The position numbers were made by a program, and so were the translations under genes. The notes below the pieces were generated by a model. The model was not told the DNA's origin, ran no database searches, and saw nothing but the letters and a program-made list of their open reading frames with translations. A DNA stretch of 64,000 bases from Apiosordaria backusii (taxonomy: Eukaryota; Ascomycota; Sordariomycetes; Sordariales; Lasiosphaeriaceae), in assembly GCA_030549205.1 (NCBI GenBank), contig JAUKTV010000004.1, forward strand, positions 248,001-312,000, read 5' to 3'. Shown in pieces: positions 34,950-45,889 of this stretch. Within the stretch, counting starts at the first letter, position 1. Each line of letters starts with the position of its first letter.

Positions 34950-37900
34950 ATGTCCATGAACGGTCGGGAGATGACCAGAGCCGAGTTGTTTGAGGATGAG
35001 AAGAGGAGGATAATTGAGAGTTGCTTCAACAAACGCGACGAAGATGGCTCCTGTGAGCTCCCCCTGCGTCGCCTTGCCTCGCCAGCTCTCGATAGCTTCA
35101 TGTCGATGCTGGACGTGCCATCCATGTGAATATTGACTGACCCCGTCTTCTCATACCAGTCCTCGAAACATACATTACACATATCAAGATCACAGAGTTC
35201 CAAACTTCGCCAACGGCACCACCACCTCCCAACGCAAGAACCCCTAATGCCGAGAAGCCGCGCGTCATCATTGTCGCCGTGCGCAAGTCTGGCCGAGTAC
35301 GCGTGCACAAGTCTAAAGAAAACCCCAACGGCACATTCTCGATAGGCAAAACATGGTTTCTCGATGACCTCTCCGCGATCGAATCATTCACCAACTGTAC
35401 ATACAACGACAACTACCAAGCATGGGCCGGAGATGTGGGCTTCGTGGTTACGCTTGGGAAGCCGTACTACTGGCAGGCCCAGACGGACAAGGAAAAGAAA
35501 TTCTTCATTGCCAGTTTGATCAAGATCTATGGGAAATACACGGGCGGCCGCATGCCGACCATGACAGGCTTTGACCAGCGCGAACTTGATCAAGTGTTAG
35601 GTGGCGCACAGGCACCTCGAAAACAGGAACGGCCTCCTCCCCGTCCTGCTCCCCTCGACTCTGCGCCAAGCAGCGCCAACAACTCCATTTCATCTGGCTA
35701 CAATGGAAGAGACATGTTTAACTCCCAGGGCGCGCCAGCCCCTGCCCCAACATACCCAGAACGGATGCCCTCCCGCGGTGCGCTGGTGCCGAATGGAAGG
35801 TCTTCACCAGTGCAAAGCGTCGACTCGGGACGGCCATCTCAAGAGCTGCCTACCCTTCGGCGACTAGCATCCAACAACAAAAGCCAAGATTCAGTGGTTG
35901 CCTCATCCATTGCAAGAAGTGAAGGAGCCAGTAGCCTTCGTCCAGGATCAAGGAATGGACCGGGTTCCAGCTATGGCACGCCCGAGGCTTCACCCGCTCC
36001 ACCGTCACTTGATGAGAAGCCACCGGAGAGGAAGAGACCTCCTATGGATCCTCTGCGGCCATCGCAGGTTGACAGGGACTTGGTGCCAGCTCCATTAATG
36101 AGCCCTGCGGTGCGGCAAAATCCAATGGCCATTCCACCTCGGAGTATGGACCGCATGTCACCTCGCAAGAACTCGGTGACCAGACGGGACGGGATACCAC
36201 TCCGGATGGACCAGAGACCAGTCACACCAAAAGAAATATCTAGAGCAGGAACCCCAGTGAGCGTGCCGAGTCCTGCGCCAGTACCGACACCCCCAACTGC
36301 CAGCCCAGCTCCCGCCCCAGCTGCCGCTGCTGTTCCACCGCCACCACCTCCTCCGGCCGAAGAACCAGCGCCAGAGATCCCTCCCACCCCCGCATCCGAA
36401 GACGAGAAACCTGGTGTCTTTGGAATCAAGTCTAAGAAATCTAGAGGAGAAATTGCTGGGGCTATCTGGAAGGCTGCCGCAGCCGTCAGCGCGTTCAAGC
36501 CTAGACCGGGCGGTGCAGCGGAACGGCTGCGTCAAAACCAGAACAAGAGCAACGATGGGCCGGACGGTATCACAAGCGTTGTTCCCGCGCCCCCTAAGCC
36601 TGTCCCTGTGAAGACGCCCGAGCCCATCGCACTGGAACCTCCCCCGAAGGCGGCCGACAGGGCCTCTTCCGCCACCACAGCCTCTGGCATTCCAGAACTT
36701 AAAGTCACCGGGTCAGAACCCAACAGCCGACCTGACAGCATTTCCACTATCAAGGAAAAGAAAGCTATTGAAGAAATACCAGAGGAGCCGCAACGGTCAG
36801 TCGTGGCAGGCAACGATGTCAAGTATCTCGCTACGCTAGGGATCGATCCGTCAATATTGGATACAAAAACGTCAGAGTTTGCCAAGTGGCTGGATTATTT
36901 TGGCTGGGTCCCAGGGGAGCAGATGAGGCAGAGGAACTTTGAGGAGATGAGGGCGGATCTAGACAGGGAGATGAGTAAGGCTCAGGCGGGGGGGTGGCTG
37001 GCGAGGTTTCAGGAGGAGGATGAGAGGGTGGATGCGATCAAAAAGGGGATTGATCTTGCGATTGGGGAGTGTGATGAGCTGGATAATTTGTTGACGTTGT
37101 ATAGTGTTGAGTTGTCGGTAAGTTTTTTTGGACCTTTTCCGCCAGGCTTTTTGGGGGTATCTGGTGGGTTTGTCTGGGGTTTGGTAGCTAACGGATGTTT
37201 GTTTAGACTCTGTCGGATGATATCGCCTACATTGAAGCACAAGGTCAAGGTCTGCAGGTACAAGCTGCCAACCAGAAGCTCTTGAGGAAGGAGCTCGAGT
37301 CTCTGTTGGAGACTTGCGCCATCAGCGAGGCGGACTTGGAGGCCCTGAAGTCGGCCCCGCTTGAGCATGCGGCTGGGGTGGAGGAGATCGAGTCCGCTCT
37401 GGTGACGCTGTTCAAGGCCATGATCAAGATTGATCCGACGATGGGCAATGCCGAATCCCGGCAGAGCGAGGACGGAGGCGCAGATCAGTCTCTTGGCCTC
37501 GACGAAAACTACGGCCAGATGCGGATCGTTCAGGAGAAGAAGGAGATGTACCTGGCTGAGAGCTCGCTGTTTATGCGCAGGCTGGTGATCTTTATGGAGA
37601 AGCAGTTCAGTGAGGCGTTTAGCGAGATAAAAACCGCGTTGGATGGGGCGCTGTCCAAGAAGGTCGACCCAAGGAATCACGATGTGGGGAGGGATATCCT
37701 CTGGATGTACGGTCCGTTGATCTTGTATGCGAGGGATGTGGATCTGGATAATTGGAACCGGATCTTGCAGATCTACCAGGACAAGTGTCATCCTATATAC
37801 AAGACCGAGTTCAAGGAGGCGATGGATGCGTGGAAGAAGAATGCGAGGAAGGTCACGGGGGATGAGGCGGAGTTGTTGTTTACTTCGCAGCAGGAGAAGA

Positions 37901-39485
37901 AGGAGGAGGGGTTGGCGACTACGGCGAGGAAACTGACGGTCAAGAGGAGTCAAACGCTGGCGAGGAGCTTGAGGTCACCTTTGGGGGATGGGAGTAGGTC
38001 GAACTTGGCGGACAAGACGCCGGATGGGAGGGCACTGCCGTATGAGGTCTTTGCGGGGGTGCTGGATGATTTACTGCCGCTGGTGGAGATGGAGCAGAAT
38101 TTCATTGTGGATTTCTTCCATGCTACTACGCTGGAGCAGGCGGATTTCCCTGACTTGGTGGCGGCTTCGAGGCCGATGAATAGACGGGGAGGGGACCTCA
38201 AGAGGCATCGGCTGATGGAGCCTGATCGGGAGCTGGCGAGGAGGGTAACGAAGGCTATGGAGTCGATCTTCTTGAATCTGGAGACGAGCTTGCAGCAGTT
38301 GATGGATTGGGTTTTGGGGATGGATCCATTGTACGTGAACCTTTTGTTATGTTATGATTTCAAGGGCCTTTGTGCTAACTATTATGTGTGTGTAACAGAC
38401 AAGGAGTGGGCATCCTCGCGACCCTGGAGCGCAAGATGGCCGACATGAGCCAGTCCAACCAAGACTTCCTCAACAACCTCTTGCAAAAGCTCCACGGCAA
38501 CCTCGAGGTCAAGTTCAAGAAGTTCGTCGACGACCAGATCCGTGCCATTGAGGAGACCAAGGTCAAGATCAAGAAGCGCAAGGGCGTCATCCACTTTATC
38601 CGCATCTTCCCCCAGTTTTCCACTGCGGTCGAGAACATGCTTGCCAATGTTGACCCCAACCTGGGCGTGAGGCGGATGGTAGATAGGGAGTACGACCGCA
38701 TTCTCAAGTCCATGTTTGACTCGTTGAAAGTCATCGCCAGGGAGAACCCAGCCATGGGCGGTGGCGGGGTTGCCACCGCTGCTGCGATTGCTAACTCGGC
38801 TGATCCGGAAGATAAAGAGGCGCTCAATTTCCACATTTTGCTGATTGAGAATATGAACCACTACCTGGAGGAGGTTGATAATTCTAGGCAGCTGGAGGTG
38901 CTGGATGATTGGAAGGAGCAGGCGCAGCAGGAGCTGCAGGAGCACATGGGGCTGTATCTCAATGCTGTTATGAGGCGTCCCCTGGGCAAGCTGTTGGAGT
39001 ACCTTGAGAACATTGAGGCTCAGCTCGCGGGAGGCAAGTCACCTGCTGGCATTGCCGCGCAGCCTTCTAATTCCAAGACTACATTCAACAAGGTGCTCGG
39101 AGGGTACGATGGGAAGGAGGTGAGGAAGGGGATTGAGGCGCTGAGGAAGAGGGTGGAGAAGCATTTTGGCGATGATGATTCCGGACCGGGTGCGGGGGGC
39201 AAGAGCAGCGATACGCTGAGTGTGAGCTCGGGGGTTTCGGGGCATCACTCGCTCAAGCTTGGCGGGGGTGGCGGCGGTGGGAGTGGGAGTAATAGCGGGT
39301 TGGTGATGAAGGTCTTGAGGGAGTGTGAGAAGTTTTATGGGGAGGTGGAGATGAGGATTGGGAGGGTGACTACGGATGTGTATGGGGGGGATGTGCTGTT
39401 TGAGTGGCCTAGGGGGGAGGTGAAGGCTGCTTTTGCTGCGGGTGGTGGGGGTGGTGGGGGGGTTGGGATTCATTTGGGGAGGTGA
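34950..39485 (+). CDS. SEC3: Exocyst complex component Sec3
   Basis: Four exons, 34950-35052, 35160-37117, 37207-38330 and 38399-39485, encode 1423 residues, normal for fungal Sec3. Introns are 107, 89 and 68 bp; the first joins NKRDEDGS to FLETYITHIKITEF. Sec3 is a landmark subunit of the exocyst, which tethers secretory vesicles at growth sites. Residues ~1-150 are the PIP2/Rho-binding PH-like domain (RAELFEDEKRRIIESC, KSGRVRVHKSKENPNGTFSI, TWFLDDLSAIESF). A ~450-residue Pro/Ser-rich linker follows. A coiled-coil start (SDDIAYIEAQGQGLQVQ) then leads into the helical Sec3 C-terminal domain (FIVDFFHATTLEQADFPDLV, LQGVGILATLERKMADMSQS). Gly-rich runs near the C-terminus look like loop insertions. 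The start is only about 385 bp from the degraded retrotransposon. Confidence 0.95.
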
Positions 39486-41732
39486 TTCATAATGGGGGTT
39501 AATATTAGATATTTTGGGGTTTTTAGGAATTGCATGGTTTTTTTGGTTTGTGATGTTTTCAGTCTAATGTTGATGGTGAAGGTTTATTTGGTGTATCAAT
39601 GACATAAAACGGTAAGAGCTACACAGAAGGTACTATATACTATATCGGCGCCGAGAAAATTGACATTGAAGGTAGGTAATTAGCAGGAGTGGGCAAAAAG
39701 ATTGGAACCGCGTAATGCTCTCATTCAACATCTCTCCGGTGCAAGCTCAGTCTCACTCTTTTAGCAACCCCAGTTTGAGCTATCTACAATCACGCCCCCA
39801 ACATTTTGGAGCAGGCACATTACCTAAGCAAGGTGAGATGGGCCACCGAAACAGCTCCGGTCCGTTGTTCCCGGTTGCTTCCAGGTTCTTTCTCTGCAAA
39901 AACATCTGCCGAACAGCCCAAGAAGTCAGTGGCCATGACTGCGGCAGCGCTAGTGGCCCACGCGCATCAACGGTTTTCGGCACATGATTTTATTCCCTTC
40001 TCCCGTTCTTTTTCCATTCACAGCTGCTTAACTCCACCTCCGAAGACCGACAAGGACGATAGGTATGATGATTTGGCATCGTCTCCAACTTGAACAAGGT
40101 TACCGGGCGCGTCCACATGCAACGCAAAACAAGGTTGGCCTGAGTTCTGGTGGTGGTAGCAGATCTCCCTTGCCTTGCTTCTGATCAATTCAATCCACAT
40201 CGGTTCCCTATCCGGCTGGGGGCAGGCAAAAAGCCATGCAGCTCGCAACAGCCCCGAGATGCATGCACCGCAGCTGCTGCTGGCGAATGGCGTACTTCCC
40301 GGTGACTGCATGTATTATCGATATGTCGAACCATCAGATGGATGGCGGTTCGGCACACCTACCACGGACTACACAGCAACGCGGGACATCGTCCATCAAG
40401 CAATCAAGCACGAGTTGAGAATCTCGAGAGTAACCCTCCCTTTGGAGTTACCATGGCTCTCATCCCGTTCTGCATACACCATGATGGCATATAATACGAC
40501 CTATCGTCCGCTCATCGACATATCGCAAACCAGAAACAAATGGCGAGCTTGCAGTTTGGGGTGTCCTTTGTGGCGTCTACCAGCTGACTGACAATATCCG
40601 TACAGGACGCAACCACCAGAATAACAACGCGCAGAAGCCAAGGCGATTCCCACTGCCCCAAAGACCGGTCATTGTCTATCGACTATCTCTGTCTGGCTGA
40701 ATCTGAGATGGACGATTGGACCTGACATCTGCCGATTTATATTGGGGGAATGCGGTTTGCCTCCTCCCCCTCACTGCGCTACGCTCCACGCTTCGCTCGG
40801 CTCCACGGCCCCACCGCCCCAGGGCTCCCGGCAGACGGGTTCCCCAAGTTTCGACTTACACGCTTCAGCTCATGACGTGGGGTTGTTCACCTTGCGCCAC
40901 ACCTCCGCATAACTTCCCTTGCCCTACGGTGCGGAGCCCCCTATGGGCCCGGTATCTTGCCCTAGGTAAAATCGAGTTGGGGGCGTCTGTAGCAGCGTGA
41001 CCACCAGCCATCTAGCACTGGCCACTGATGGTCCGATTTGGGGAAAAAAAAGGCAAGTTGGTCCGTCTTCTCCGAGACTCCTTCTCGGTGTCAAGTGGCA
41101 CAACCCCCTCACAGCCCCTTTGATGGTTTGTCATGGGGAGCACATCTTTGCAAGATATCTCAGATGTTACCCATCCAACCTGACGATTTCCCGGGACACC
41201 AGAATCTCATGCCAATATCTTGTCAACTATATCTCTGCGCTAGTTGGCGTGGTATGTGCAATATCTTCCCGTGTTCGTGGGCTTGCTGCTGGCCGTCGGG
41301 GATCGTCCGTTGCAGGACCGCCATCCAGGAACTTGTGCTGTCTCGAGGCAAGCAGGACCGAAATAGATTAGTTCCCGAGGGACTATCCTCTCCTCTATCC
41401 TGGCTGGCTCGCTACCCGGGGACAACCTTACCCCAACTCGGTTTTTCAGGCCCCCTGTCTTGCTCGACCTTACACATCTCGGCATTGGACGGCATGGCGG
41501 CACCTGTGTTCGTTATGTGGCTCAATTAGAGATTTCCCGTGACTATATACATACATAATCACACCCTTTTTCCTGTATCTCTCTCACTCTGTTGGTCTTT
41601 CTTTTTTTTGTCATCGTTTTCTCTTTTATTCAACATCTCATCTGTGATAAACCCTCTTCAACAGGGAACACCCTTTTGCCTTCATTTTGATCATTGGAGG
41701 AAAAGGGTACCATCACATCATCACATACAACG
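39486..41732. other. Intergenic region, no gene seen
   Basis: About 2.2 kb between SEC3 and the P450 gene, both on the plus strand. Open frames of up to 163 codons occur (for example 41038-41529), but they have no recognisable domain, splice partner or compositional signal. Pyrimidine-rich DNA at about 41570-41640 likely belongs to the P450 promoter and leader. Confidence 0.5.
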
Positions 41733-43552
41733 ATGATCACGGATCAAATAATACACCTGTTGGCCCAGCATTGGCCTGCGGTTCTCATCACTGTCGTTCT
41801 CGCGTGTTTGGTCAAGAATAGGTATCACAATGGGCTGAACAAATACCCAGGCCCATTCCTGGCGTCGTTGACGGACTGGTGGAGGTTTTATGATGTGTAC
41901 AAGAGGAGGCCGGAGCGGACACAGATCGAGCTGCACCGAAAGTACGGGCCGGTGGTGAGATTAGGGCCGAATACGTTGTCGTTTGCGGACCCGGAGGCGT
42001 TGAAGACGATTTATGGGTTGAATAAGGGGTTTGTCAAGGTTACTACCATGCTGCCGTCTCCCTCTCAGCCAGGATGGTTCTGCTGACACAAATTACCAGT
42101 CTGACTTTTACGTCGTCCAACAATCCGTCGTCAAAGGCCACAGTTTACCCTCGTTGTTCAGCACCACGGACAATGATTTTCATATGCAGTTCCGCCGTTG
42201 CGTGAATGGTGCTTTTGCCATGTCGCAGCTGGTGCAGTATGAGCCGTTTGTGGATAACACCACCAAGCTGTTCTTGAAGCAGACGGAAAAGTTGTATATT
42301 GACAACCCGAAAGCGTGCGACTTTACACAGTGGCTTCAGTTCTATGCTTTTGATGTCATTGGCGAGATCACGTACAGCAAGCGGCATGGGTTTATCGAGA
42401 GGAACGAGGATGTTGATGGGATTGTGGCGTACTTGACAAAGTTGTTTCTCTATGTTGCTCCGGTATGCCTCCCTTTCTTTTCTTTTACCCGTTCTCTAGA
42501 ACATAGCATCTAACCTCTCCATCAAAAGATTGGCCAAATCCCCCTGCTGGACAAACTCTTCCTCAAGAACCCCATCTACCTCAAACTCGGCGAATGGGGC
42601 CTCCTCGACGCCACCTTCCCCGTCGCCAAGTTCGCCCGCGCCCGCATGGCAGAGCGCCTCCCCGAGCTCGAGTCATCTTCTGAAACCAAACCCCTCCTCC
42701 CCACTTCGGAGAAGCCACCCCTGGAAGTGAAATCCCCTGATCTTCTCTCCAAGTTCCTGGCGGCTCGTGAGTCCAGACCGGACTTTATGACCGATACCCT
42801 GGTTCAGACCATGGCGGTCAGCATGGCGTTTGCCGGCTCGGAGACAACCGCCATTTCCCTTTCCGCAGTGTTTTACTTTTTGCACAAGACACCCCGCGCG
42901 CTTGCCCGCCTGAAAAAAGAACTTGACGACGCTGCGAGGGAAGGGCGGTTTTCTGATTATGAGACTGGGTTGGTGACGTGGCATGAGTCACAGACTTTGC
43001 CGTTTTTGGATGCTTGTGTTAAGGAGGCTTTCCGGCTTCATCCGGCGCCGGGGTTGCCGATGGAGAGGATTGTGCCTGAGCCTGGGCTGGAGATTGCGGG
43101 GAAGTGGGTTAGGGGAGGGACGATTGTTGGGTGTAATGCGTGGGTTTTGCATCGGGATAGGAAGGTGTGGGGGGAGGATGCGGAGGAGTATAGACCGGAA
43201 AGGTGGGTGGATGGGGTGGATAGTGAGGAGGGGAAGGAGAGGTTGAAGATGATGAATGGGTGTATGTTGCAGTTTGGGATGGGGAGTAGGACGTGCATTG
43301 GGAAGAATATTAGCTTGTTGGAGATTTATAAGCTTGTGCCGAGTATGTTGAGGCGGTTTGAGGTACGTATTGTCAACCAACTTGGGGATGGGGATGTGAG
43401 GGGGAAAAGGATGGTGGCTAACAAAGAAACAGATCAGATTCGACGACCCGAACTCGGAGTGGGAGATTGTGAATGCTTGGTTTGTGAAGCAGTATAATTT
43501 CTTCACGAGGTTTGAGTTGAGGGAGTTGGTTAAGCCGGAGGTGAAGGCTTGA
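41733..43552 (+). CDS. Cytochrome P450 monooxygenase, pisatin-demethylase-like
   Basis: Four exons, 41733-42038, 42100-42462, 42529-43362 and 43433-43552, encode 540 residues. All three introns are phase 0 (61, 66 and 70 bp). An N-terminal hydrophobic anchor (WPAVLITVVLACLV) targets it to the ER membrane. The proline hinge reads YPGPF. The oxygen-binding I-helix is AFAGSETTAISLS, the K-helix ExxR is KEAFRLHP, the PERF-like motif is YRPERWVDG, and the heme loop is FGMGSRTCIGKN with the axial Cys. The overall pattern (NKGFVKSDFYVVQQ, QFRRCVNGAFAMSQL) recalls fungal P450s annotated as pisatin demethylase-like (CYP57-type). That label indicates similarity, not substrate. No backbone synthase is nearby, so I cannot assign a pathway. 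Confidence 0.93.
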
Positions 43553-43679
43553 GGTTGTCTCCTTCTGTCGGTGTGATAACTGGGGTTAGGTTTAGACGAG
43601 GGGGGTGTCTTCGGTAATGATAACGAAAGAAATACCACTTTTTCTCAATCATAAAAATTCAAAGTTGTTAATGAGGCAT

Positions 43680-44076
43680 TCAGTCCTCCCAGCCCAACAA
43701 CCACTCCTCATGTCTCTGCTCGATGTCTTGACTGCCATAATTGCAATTCGAGTCGGTATAGTACCCCGTCGTGGTAAACTCTGGGTCGGAATTGTGTTGA
43801 TATTCGCGGCAATATCTGTTGTCTGTTCATCCAAGAACAAGTTTTGTTAGTTAGTCGGTTCACACACCGACTTCTCACGTGGTATAGGGTTTGATTAAGG
43901 TATTTCCTTGGAACTAAGAATACTGGGCAGTTAGATAGAAATGAGGCCGGAGGTTGGGGGGGTAAGTGGAAAGGGGGTGGTGATAATCAAGGCATGGAAG
44001 GCATACAGCAGCGAATGATGTCGATGTTGGCAAAGTGGCCGCAGGGTTTGCGGTAGATGCGTTGAAGCCGGCACAT
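43680..44076 (-). CDS. Short Cys-rich protein, two exons, 70 residues
   Basis: Exons 44076-44007 and 43822-43680. The 184-bp intron has donor GTATGC, branch CTAACTAAC and acceptor CAG. The phase-1 join gives a continuous 70-residue frame. The protein starts MCRLQRIYRKPCGHFANID and continues with a Cys-Tyr-Asn-Arg-Tyr-Cys stretch, SNCNYGSQ and an end EEWLLGWED. Cys at 2, 12, 23, 28 and 50 and His14 could bind a metal or form disulfides. Many ascomycetes have short proteins starting Met-Cys with a later CGH, without known function, and this fits that type. It converges on the P450 gene, with stop codons 128 bp apart. It is easily missed because each exon is short. There is no signal peptide, so it is probably intracellular. 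Confidence 0.66.
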
Positions 44077-45889
44077 GTTGGTTGATGGTACGGTAGGTAT
44101 TGAGCTATACTGTGTGGATGGTATAATTGACGATAGCAAGTAGTAGATCGGTGGAGGTGCTGGATTGATTTCGGGGGTTTTACAACTTGAGCTTTTCCAA
44201 AGGTGACAGTTGGTTGGCAGTCTGTCTTTCACGAATTGAACACTTTCTCTATATGTCTTTCACCAATTGAACACTTTCTCTATAGGTATTCTACGTGGTC
44301 GACGATATGTGCAAGGCTTTATTCAACGCAACAGGTTTGCTTATTGGTATGGACAGTCTCGCCTTGTTGAGCTCGTGATTATACTCAGTACCTGGTATCA
44401 GAGAAGCACAATAACCACTCTCCACCACCCACCTTCGCCCGCCGCGAACAGAGCCTGTGTTTGTAGTATGACCTGCCAGACCCCGTAGATTCTTGCACAG
44501 AGAGCATGGCAATCAGAATATTTTTTTGGGGGGTCTGACATGGTACTATGCGTTGAACCAGGGCCCGCTCGTTCGTAGAGTCTGGATTTGGAGTGGTCTG
44601 AGTGGAGAAGAGGCATATCATAATACCTGTAGAGTACCTAGATTAATAGTAGAACTTTCAAAAAAGAAAACTGGGATTTGCTCAAAGGAACCTTGAAGCT
44701 AGGGTTTTACTTGAAAGAATAATGGACTGCTGTATCTGCAACAGGCTGAAATTGAGCCTGAGAAGAAGTCGGACTTTTCCTTCAAGAAGCTAGGCTTCAA
44801 TTATTCATGAGGTAGGCTTGGACAATGTTTACAACGTAGGTACATACAACGCTATGCCAGAAACCCCACAAGAATCACTTTAATCGTCATACTATCAGTG
44901 CAAGTAACCTCATTTCAACACTTACGTCACACAATGATATTACACCACCAATCCGTCATGCCACATTCCATAAAATCCCATTCATCTTGCAACTCCATCC
45001 CTTCCTCCCCATAACCATGACGACAAAGGGGTTACATTCGCTGGAAGTACACATTTGTAAGCACAAATACTCCCTCACAAATCACAACACAACAGCCCAA
45101 ATTCAAACTTGTAATCTTCATTTCATTGTTTGTTATTTATCCCTTATCACATATATCCCATCATATCCCCCTTCCCCCATCTGCCCAACTCCAGTCTCTC
45201 TCTTCAGCCTACCTGATCCACTCCCTCACTCCCCCATATATCTCAAGTAGTAGAGTAGTAGTCCGTCCCAAGTTCCCCAAAACCCGAGGCTATGCTATGC
45301 TAAGCATTCGAACAATAAAAAAAAAAGACAAGGCAAGACAAACTAAAGATGAACATACAAATATAAACTGGGAAAAAGAAAAAACAAGAAGAAAAAAAAG
45401 ATAACCCCGCCACACTCCAAACCTGCCCGCCGAAGTTCTTCCTCTCTCTCTCTCTCTCTGACCGCCCAGAATATGATGCGAAATATAAGCTTGGTAATAC
45501 ACATATTTTCTTTTGCCGCCTGACGCCTGCCCCCTGCTAATATACCCAACATGAAACAACACCCCGCCTACCTACTCGCAAAAAGCAGGGCAGCAACGAT
45601 AGCAACAATGTCGACTACTACTACCCCTCTTTTCTCTCCGGGTGGTCCCAGAACCGTAGGGATACAACAACGGCGGTGGCTTGTGCTGTTGTTGCGGGGA
45701 GACTGGCCCAAAAACAGCACCATTCCATATTCGAATGCGCTTGTATAAATTTTGAGAAGACCAGACCTTCTGATGATCCTTGTCACCACCCTCTTCCAAT
45801 CTTCTCCTGCTCCTCCTCTTCTTCAAACGTCGTCTTACTGAGGAGGAACGATGGCCCTTAGCTTCGTGTTGGCGTCGGTAATGGTGGTA
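44077..45889. other. Intergenic region with probable retroelement debris
   Basis: A tandem pair of 31-bp repeats (TGTCTTTCAC(G/C)AATTGAACACT..) occupies about 44221-44284. It is followed at 44392 by CCTGGTATCAGAG, which resembles the initiator-tRNA primer site of copia elements. The rest, including a CT microsatellite at about 45438-45460, shows no gene; the last few hundred bases are probably the 3' UTR of the ZDS-type gene. Confidence 0.4.

Noticed and set aside
41038..41529. 163-codon open frame before the P450 gene
   Set aside because: No recognisable domain, high Cys/Trp/Pro content typical of random frames, and a position in the probable P450 promoter.
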